Positions 57,966 to 64,000 of a stretch of DNA of 64,000 nucleotides are shown piece by piece. The stretch comes from Lytechinus variegatus. Taxonomy: Eukaryota; Echinodermata; Echinoidea; Temnopleuroida; Toxopneustidae. The stretch lies in NCBI RefSeq assembly GCF_018143015.1, contig NC_054757.1, forward strand, positions 6,616,501 through 6,680,500, in the 5' to 3' direction. The translations under genes and the position numbers were made by a program. The notes under the pieces are model-generated. The model had not been told where the DNA came from. It was given only the letters and a program-made list of their open reading frames with translations, and searched no databases. The number at the start of each line of letters is the position of its first letter. The first letter of the stretch is position 1.

Positions 57966-58502
57966 CGGGGGGGGGGGGGGCACTTACATTGACGAGTGGA
58001 TACCATGCGTGACCAAAAAAAAAACACGTAAAAGGGATGTCTTTTTCAAGATTGGGCACGTTACGTACGTAACGCAATAAGGGTGTCAAAAACACTACAA
58101 TAATGAAATTTCGCTAGGAAAGCTACGTGTTTAGGGTAATATTTGTGAGGGTAACAAGACTAAAAAATAAAGGATGTACTTTTTGCCCCCAACAGTCAAC
58201 ACTATAGTATATGTCTACGTGCTTCGAGTCCCACTTGCTCGAGGTGTGGGGGTGGGGTCGTACTAAAACCGACGTCCGTGCCATATAACAATTAAAACAT
58301 CGCTGTACTTTTTAGGGGTCAATTTCAGGGAATACTTGCCAAAGGTATCGTTTTGTTTCCAATACTTGTTAAAGGTAGGGTTTCACACGCCAATACTTGT
58401 TAAGAGGTGCATTCCCAGAATATGGAAAATACTTGTTTAGGGTGCTTTTCGAGACCCCATGGTCGCGCATGGTACCCACTCGTTAATGGAAGTTGCCCCA
58501 AT
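57966..58502. mobile_element. ~535-bp G-run element with GACGAGTGG ends
   Basis: The left end GGGGGGCACTTACATTGACG then AGTGGATACCATGCG is mirrored at the right by CGCATGGTACCCACTCGTTA then ATGGAAGTTGCCCC. The 3' part repeats CCAATACTTGTTAAAGGT about four times. It sits between the two TMEM86-type genes. Non-coding. Confidence 0.8.
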
Positions 58503-58587
58503 ACCCTCCAATTAAAATAAAGCTCCTACGTGGCCTCGTCACACAAAGCAGTATGGAAAATCGTTGTGAATATCGCATTAGTGCGTT

Positions 58588-59489
58588 TTACGTCTGAAAA
58601 TCTCGATCAAGAACTGACAAAGCAATGCCTAACTGTCCTGCGTAGTATGTTGACATAACCAGCACCTGGGAAGAGGGAATTGGCGTGTAGAATCGGTTCA
58701 TTGCGAGAACAAAATCGGATATGCAGAAGAAGATAGCTCCAACAGGTGCTGCCATTTTAGTCAACCTCCAACGGTTGTCGGTTAACCGAGCTCCTGCAAG
58801 TGCTCTCCATCCCATGAGCATCAATAGGACCGAGTATAGACCCCCGAGGGACGCCAGATTATGCTTGACAAGTCCTTGATAGACCGTGCTGTATCCTATG
58901 CACATTAAGGTGAAGCATATGAAGAGGGTCTTGACGCTGACAGGTCTCCATCCGAAGGCTATGATGTAGGAAAGATGGGCCAGAGCGAAGAACAGGAGCC
59001 CGATGACAAATAAATCGTGGTCGTCGACGTAAACCAAAGCTGCATCGCCGATGCCTGAGAGCACGAGTCCGGCGATGATGACGATATTATATCTGTAGCT
59101 TAAGTTGCTATGTCGGACGGGGCTCAGGGTGTCGGTGATTACAAACCCACAGAGGCAGGCTATAGGCAGGCATTTAAGAAGGATGGCGATTATCGACGGC
59201 GGCGGGGAAGCGACGACATACGCGACGGCGAAGACGAAAAATGGAGCAAGTCTGACACGGACAGTATCCAATCTCGCCTGTTAAACATCCAAAAGAAAAG
59301 GAACATTGTCATAGCTTTAATGCAGAATAGGGATTCTTTTCAAAGTTCAGATTGATGATAAAAAGAATTAAAAACACGAACGAATTTAAGAACACCAGAT
59401 TTAGTGATAAATAGTTGGCATAAAAATTTGAATAACGTTAATAATTAAAAATCAAGGCTACAAAACCTAAGAAAAAAGGCACTTACCAT
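58588..59489 (-). CDS. TMEM86/YhhN-type lysoplasmalogenase-like membrane protein, gene 2
   Basis: Join of 59489-59487 (ATG) and 59277-58588; intron 59486-59278 has GTAAGT and GTTTAACAG ends. Product 230 aa. It is clearly a paralogue of the gene at 55681-57001: LSGIGDAALVYVDDHDLFVI, FFALAHLSYIIAFGWRP, GWRALAG, AIFFCISDFVLAMNRFYTPI and MSTYYAGQLGIALSVLDR match segment by segment. The N-terminus MARLDTVRVRLAPFFVF replaces MANYGRSVLTYTILSAI. Both genes are intact, point the same way and lie ~1.6 kb apart, so a local tandem duplication is likely; divergence shows it is not recent. Family function: lysoplasmalogenase in internal membranes; substrate choice cannot be read from sequence. Confidence 0.88.
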
Positions 59490-60886
59490 TCTGTTGATCA
59501 AATCACATCAATCGTAGAGAATGGGGATGCTATAATGGCAAGTGGTTACTGATAGATGTTGCCAGGGAGTTGGGAGTACCTGATCTTGCTTTAGAAGTTT
59601 TTTTTTCTTTCAGGAGAAGCATATGGACCTAACAACAATGGTCCTTGGGCCGAGGAAGAGCCGCGGTTCCAAAGTTCGGGAAACTTTTAGATTAATCTGA
59701 GTGTATATGCCAACATTGTTAATCTGGTGACTCATTATATATTTGCTTTAATCGATTGATTGGATTGAAGGGCCGTATGGTGCAATTGGATTGATTTAAT
59801 TGATTAATCTTTCAACCTCGCAAAAGGCACATGTCATTCAACAAGCTTTGTGATAAAACAAGATGACAAAAATATATGAAATAAATCATTGTAAATATTT
59901 ATCAATGGGTACCACAACTTTTTTCCTGCGTACGAATGAAACGACCCCCTGACAAATAAAAACATAATTTTCGATTATCGTGATAATTTGTGCACATAAA
60001 ACCGCTCCATCGATCCGCTTTCATATTACTGGGTTGTATATGTATTTTCATCGTCATCAAATATGTGTCCGGTAGGTCACTATCCACATGACCTGCAACT
60101 ACGCGCCCGTCGTCCAGAAATGGCGATGGCATGGTCCCGTATCAGGCACCAAGCCGTCGACGTCGGCTTCGACTTATTTTGAAAAAGGGGATTGCTTTCC
60201 AGCAACTTAGGGTAGCCTTTGCTTACTCGACATGCCATCTAAGTTTGCTTATTTTGGTTATGAAAATTAAGTCATTTAGGGTGGATTTCTGAGGTCGTAG
60301 GACATGGGGAAGAAGGGCATGTAAAGAGGGGGAGGGGGCAGACTGTGGGAGTAGTTTGATATTATCAGTCTACCAAAATAATATGTGATAGATGGGTCAG
60401 ATTAATTAAAAGTGGTTTTGATGAAGAAATTAGATTGGAAATTAAAATATTTATCGGTATAATGTAATACAACAATTACTATAATGATGGAAAAATTCTG
60501 ATACGACGAACCTTGACGTATTCATGTTACTTTACCTTTGCTTGAAGGGATGTGGCATGGAGGTTTCTTTTTACCTCCTTGGATGTTGTAACGTGATCGA
60601 AATTTGCATTAATATCTCGTGTCATATAATGATGTTTAGAGTGTAGACAAGACAAACTTGCAAATTTAAACTAAAAAAGGAGCTTGAAAATACGATTTTA
60701 GAATGGTTACATCATTATTCATTAAATGCCAATCATACAATCAAGTGTAAGCATCGCTATAACCGAAAATTAAACGAGGCTTTTCTTTGATCTTTATTGC
60801 AATCAATAATATGCGTACACGCTTTCAGATAACTGTGGAGTGTAGATTCTCAAGGGTCCGACAGCATGCAGACAACCATTTTGTTC
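59490..60886. other. Intron of ENaC gene and upstream region of TMEM86-type gene 2
   Basis: No promoter element can be named. A minus-strand frame at 60132-59902 starts ATG in fair context (GGGACCATGCC) and reads MPSPFLDDGRVVAGHVDSDL then PDTYLMTMKIHIQPSNMK. It is mildly protein-like but has no recognised domain. Confidence 0.3.
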
Positions 60887-61047
60887 AGGGGAGCGTTTCA
60901 TCAATATTTTCATCCAACAAGTTGTCAGATCTGACATCTTTTCATGATTTTGATTGGCTGAGAGGCACTGTTCCTATGGTAACTGTCGGATAAAATGGGA
61001 CTTGTCGGATAAAACATCCGACAAGTCCTTTCATGAAATGCCCCCCA
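60887..61047. mobile_element. MITE-like element, TTTCATGAA family
   Basis: GGGGAGCGTTTCATCAATAT and CTTTCATGAAATGCCCCCC are inverted ends. Near the right end GACTTGTCGGAT and ATCCGACAAGTC form an inner hairpin. It ends 39 bases before the ENaC ectodomain exon, immediately upstream of its acceptor region. Confidence 0.7.
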
Positions 61048-61085
61048 GGTGTCTTATCATTTTGTTTTTCTTTTGGTGTCTCCAG

Positions 61086-61776
61086 GGCTGGTAGAAATCG
61101 ACGGAGGCTTCCAGGACGACGGAGACAACGCCTACTCATGGTGGTTCGATTTCTCTTCCGACTTCTGGAATACTTGGTACTCGTCCGGCTATACCTGGGG
61201 AGGATACGGATCCAGTTACAGCTCCAGCTTTGGCCCTGGGCGGAAGAAGCGGGCCCTGCCCTACGATAACCTCTTCGAGGACTTCGAGATGGTCCCCGAC
61301 ATGGCTGAGGAGGACTTCGACATCGAACCGAACCTCGAGTTCAAGGGCGCACGGCAGCTCATCCACGGGAAACGCGTGGCACGTGCAGGAGGGTCCTCGA
61401 GTTGGTGGACCACAAGCAGCAGTTGGGGAGGCGGATGGAGTTCTTCCTATACATGGGGGACAAGCTCCTCCTGGGGATGGGGTGGTGGTGGCTACTACTC
61501 CAGCTCCTACTGGAATTACTGGTTCGACGACTGGGACAGTTGGGGCAGCGAACTGTTCGGCAGTTTCCAGTTCGAGTTTGATGATTACTACGATTGGGCC
61601 GATTTGGTGCAGGGTGAGAGTGATTGGCAGGGGTTCTATGATAACTCCAGAAGTGAGGATTTCAGTGACATCATTGATGTAGCCAACCCGACCAAAGAAG
61701 AACTGGAGGAACTTGGTCATCAGCCCGAGGATTTCATTCTCCAGTGTACTTTCGATAAGAGGAATTGTAATTACAC
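61086..61776 (+). CDS. Degenerin/ENaC-type channel, ectodomain exon with Trp-rich insert and two furin-type sites
   Basis: The 691-base exon starts after TCTCCAG (completing Gly from 55308) and ends at AC-GTGAGT. It encodes ~230 residues of the extracellular region. Order: GLVEIDGGFQDDGDN; an aromatic Ser/Gly block; GRKKR (codons 61241-61252); an acidic stretch with FEDFEMVPDMAEEDFDIEP; KRVAR (61370-61384); a second block rich in Trp, Ser, Gly and Tyr; a Phe/Asp-rich part; then the family segment HQPEDFILQCTFDKRNCNYT. RKKR and RVAR fit furin (R-X-K/R-R and R-X-X-R). The exon has 18 Trp. The insert sits where ENaC alpha and gamma finger domains carry their cleavage sites. GC content is well above the introns. 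Frame stays open and splice phases match both neighbours. Confidence 0.85.
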
Positions 61777-62935
61777 GTGAGTTCATTTTGTTATCTCTAT
61801 TTCTTTTCTTCATAATTAGTTAATTAATCAATTAGTTTATTAATGAATAGTTAATCAATTAATTAATTGACTAATTAATTAATTAATTTATCAATCAATT
61901 CATTCATTCAGGCATTCACTTTCTAATTCTTTCTGTTTTTTTTCTTTTCCTTCCTTCCTTCCTTCCTCCCTCCCTTCCTTCCTTCCTTCTTCCTCCCTCC
62001 TCCCTCCCTTCGTTCCCTTTTTTCTCTTTTCTTCCCACTATCTTTTTACTTCATTCATTCATTTGTTTTTATTATCATTTAGTTTATAAATGCTCTTGAT
62101 TTTGTGTAAACGTTCAATAATTCTGCCTAATGCCTTTATATCGACAAAGAATTTTAAGCTTTTACTGTCCAGTCGTACCTAGAAAACCAACTCGAAACCG
62201 ACAGACGATGATGTCAATCGAAATAATGTAATAGATTTGACCAGCTTGTATCGTCACATCGGGTCGTCGCGTTGGGTCGGCCAATCGCGCGTATGCAGGG
62301 ACATGAATTCAGCCACGAGTGGACTTGGATGAATCTTGCTCATTAAAACAGGGGCTTGCCGACTGACTGGTATACCCGATGACTCGATAAATTTTGATAA
62401 AAAAAGGGTGAACTGCATGTGCCCGGCCAACTCTTCGTGAATTTAGGGTGCACATTCTTGAATGGTCGGATAAATTGGACCCGACGTCTCGGGGGGGGGG
62501 GGGGGTGTGGGTTCAAGTCCCAAGTTTACCCGACCATTTGGGAAGTTTGGGGGTCCTTTTCTTGAATGGTCGGGCTTCGTGATTGCTTGGCCCGACGCGA
62601 CAACCCAATGTGAAGCCATTTGATCGATGCGTAGGAGATTTCGTTGGTGTAGCTGGAAAGTATGAATAACTGCGCTTTGATTGACTGAGATGTAATTCCT
62701 CATGAAGTTCAACCATTTTAATATTATCATTCTCCTCGGCTCCTCCTCCTTCTTTTTCTTCTTCTTTTCCTTCTTCTTCTTCTTTTTCTTCTTCTTTTTC
62801 TTTCACTTATTCTTTTTCTTTCCCTTCGTCTTCTTCTTCTTCTTCTCCTTCTTCTTCAAAGGGGTAGTAGTATTTACATTGTGAATTATCATCATATTCT
62901 TACACTGTTATCAATTTTTTTCCGTACCTACACAG
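61777..62935. repeat. ENaC intron with CT-rich tracts
   Basis: TTAATTAATTAATCAATT repeats at ~61817-61895, CCTTCCTTCC tract at ~61940-62030, and (TTC)n at ~62745-62865 fill much of the intron. The poly-Phe and Lys/Glu frames are artefacts. The stretch 62255-62612 is listed separately. Confidence 0.9.
62255..62612. mobile_element. ~358-bp inverted-repeat element with G run
   Basis: CACATCGGGTCGTCGCGTTG and CGACGCGACAACCCAATGTG are imperfect inverted ends (about 45 bp overall). A ~14-base G run lies at ~62490. Repeated TTCTTGAATGGTCGG words flank the G run. Non-coding. Confidence 0.7.
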
Positions 62936-63042
62936 CGACTTCGAAATGTTCCAAAACAGAGTGTACGGAAACTGTTTCACCTACAATCACGGCAGAGACA
63001 ATACAACAATAATTGAGACCACCAAATCGGGATCTGCATATG
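62936..63042 (+). CDS. Degenerin/ENaC-type channel, ectodomain exon (YGNCFTYN)
   Basis: After CCTACACAG the 107-base exon completes Thr and reads DFEMFQNRVYGNCFTYNHGR then DNTTIIETTKSGSAYG. It ends one base into Gly at TATG-GTAAAT. The YGNCFTYN motif is a hallmark of the ENaC/ASIC ectodomain, and NTT is a possible N-glycosylation site. Phase joins 61086-61776 and 63734-63897 exactly. Confidence 0.93.
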
Positions 63043-63238
63043 GTAAATAGGGAAGGGAAAGGATGGCAGAGAGAATGCGGGATGAGAGAGAGGGAGAGGG
63101 AGGGAGGCAGGGATGGACGGCGGGAAGGTGAGGGAGAGCGAGAGGAGGGAGGCATGGTGGAGATGGATGAAGACTGGTGAGTTTTTAGGGAACAGATACA
63201 GACACAAGGGCAAAAAAAAAAAAAAAAAAAAAAAAAAC
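63010..63238. repeat. Purine-rich (GGGA/GAGA) tract and A run
   Basis: From ~63046 GA-rich sequence (GAGAGAGGGAGAGGGAGGG) and an A run of ~26 bases (63211-63236) follow the preceding ENaC exon in its intron. Confidence 0.9.
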
Positions 63239-63733
63239 AAAGAAGGTGAGAGAAATTAAAGAGGTATCATAAATGGAAATTCGTAAATTAAATAATGAGC
63301 GTGAATGAATATTAATGCACATGTAGCTATATGAAGTATCTATACCAGTTATACGTAACAATAGTTACGCATTAGTTCTCATTGTTTATACCTTCTAATT
63401 CTTATGCATTATTCCGATTGATGTTGTACTTTAAATTTGACTATGTATTGTTACTTTGATTGTGTTGTGCTTTGTGAACGGAAAATGAATAAATCTAAAA
63501 TTAGATGACTCACGATAATAATTGTGGATAATTAGGCATGAAGAATTAAGAATATCATTAAAATGTCTATCTTTTGTCATTGAATAACTAAAAATTAGAA
63601 AAGAGGTTCGAAATAGGAGCACATTCAATGCTTGAATAGAATAATTTCAAGCTCTCTTCCGTCATTATTTTGTGAAGGAATTTATTTATTTTTCATTTAT
63701 GAACGTGGAAACATTTTTTTTTCTGTTCTGCAG

Positions 63734-63897
63734 GTCTTCACTTGACTCTTTTTATCGAGCAGCCGGAGTATGTTGGTATCTTTTCCCAGGAATCAGGGGT
63801 TCGGGTAGCCATCCATGACCCTGCCGTGTTCCCTCTACCAGAGGACGATGGTATCACTGCTCCTACAGGGAGGGCAACATCCATTGGTATCCGCCAG
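63734..63897 (+). CDS. Degenerin/ENaC-type channel, ectodomain exon (gene continues beyond window)
   Basis: After TCTGCAG the 164-base exon completes Gly and reads LHLTLFIEQPEYVGIFSQ, ESGVRVAIHDPAVFPLPEDD, then GITAPTGRATSIGIRQ, ending in phase 0 at CAG-GTGGGT. The pattern GLxLxLxIEQxEY ... GVRVxIHD ... P..ED.G ... TSIG is the conserved ENaC/ASIC palm-to-thumb region. The remaining ectodomain, the pore-lining TM2 and the C-terminus lie to the right of the window. Confidence 0.93.
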
Positions 63898-64000
63898 GTG
63901 GGTAACACAGAAAATAATTGGTAATGGTGATTTTGAAAGTCTAATTAGGGAGATTCGAAGATAAAATGTTTCATGAATGTGTTATCATAAGTATTAAGGC

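Noticed and set aside
61049..61085. Extending the ENaC ectodomain exon upstream to the ORF start (MSYHFVFLLVS)
   Set aside because: This is a pyrimidine-rich acceptor tract (TTTTTCTTTTGGTGTCTCCAG); the split Gly codon joins perfectly at 61086.
61136..61813. 225-codon antisense frame opposite the ENaC ectodomain exon
   Set aside because: The plus-strand frame has splice sites, phase agreement and family motifs; the antisense frame is a shadow of its GC-rich, Trp-codon-rich sequence.
62513..62884. Poly-Phe frame on plus and Glu/Lys frame on minus
   Set aside because: TTC tract in an ENaC intron; no gene.

Overview
The window is eukaryotic, AT-rich, sparsely coding DNA packed with small repeats, most likely from a marine invertebrate deuterostome and probably a sea-urchin-like echinoderm. 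This rests on inference: spliced metazoan genes (degenerin/ENaC channel, TMEM86-type lysoplasmalogenases), tRNA-derived SINEs, many short terminal-inverted-repeat elements, a Crypton-type tyrosine recombinase, and frequent long poly-G/poly-C runs. No species-diagnostic gene is present.

Layout. From 1 to about 26 kb there is no gene that can be defined with confidence. The region holds a 115-bp tandem duplication (1806-2035), two near-identical 475-bp inverted-repeat elements (3098-3572 and 3758-4232), several MITE-like elements, long ATC microsatellites, a processed retrocopy with an 11-bp target duplication (19355-19842), and a few exon-like pieces (best: 8232-8365 on +). At 26.38-29.2 kb a Crypton-like element with an intact 481-codon tyrosine recombinase sits inside an ACT microsatellite and is followed by a ~160-bp hairpin. 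From 30.5 to 34.9 kb there are three exon-like segments on the minus strand and a truncated LINE on plus. From 35 to 49 kb the sequence is mostly inverted-repeat elements, SINEs, microsatellites and G/C homopolymers.

From 49.36 to 52.43 kb lies a cluster of four tRNA-Pro genes, all on the minus strand (one UGG, three AGG anticodons), interrupted by a pair of inverted SINEs and a nest of three MITE-like elements.

From 54.35 kb to the right edge lies the 5' and middle part of a degenerin/ENaC-family channel gene on plus (five exons seen, continuing beyond the window). Its large intron (55309-61085) carries two complete TMEM86/YhhN-type genes on the minus strand. Each has its start codon as the last three bases of a first exon. 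The ENaC extracellular exon is unusual: it encodes a Trp/Gly/Ser/Asp-rich low-complexity region and two furin-type sites that bracket a 44-residue acidic segment. This recalls the double-cleavage activation of vertebrate alpha-ENaC.
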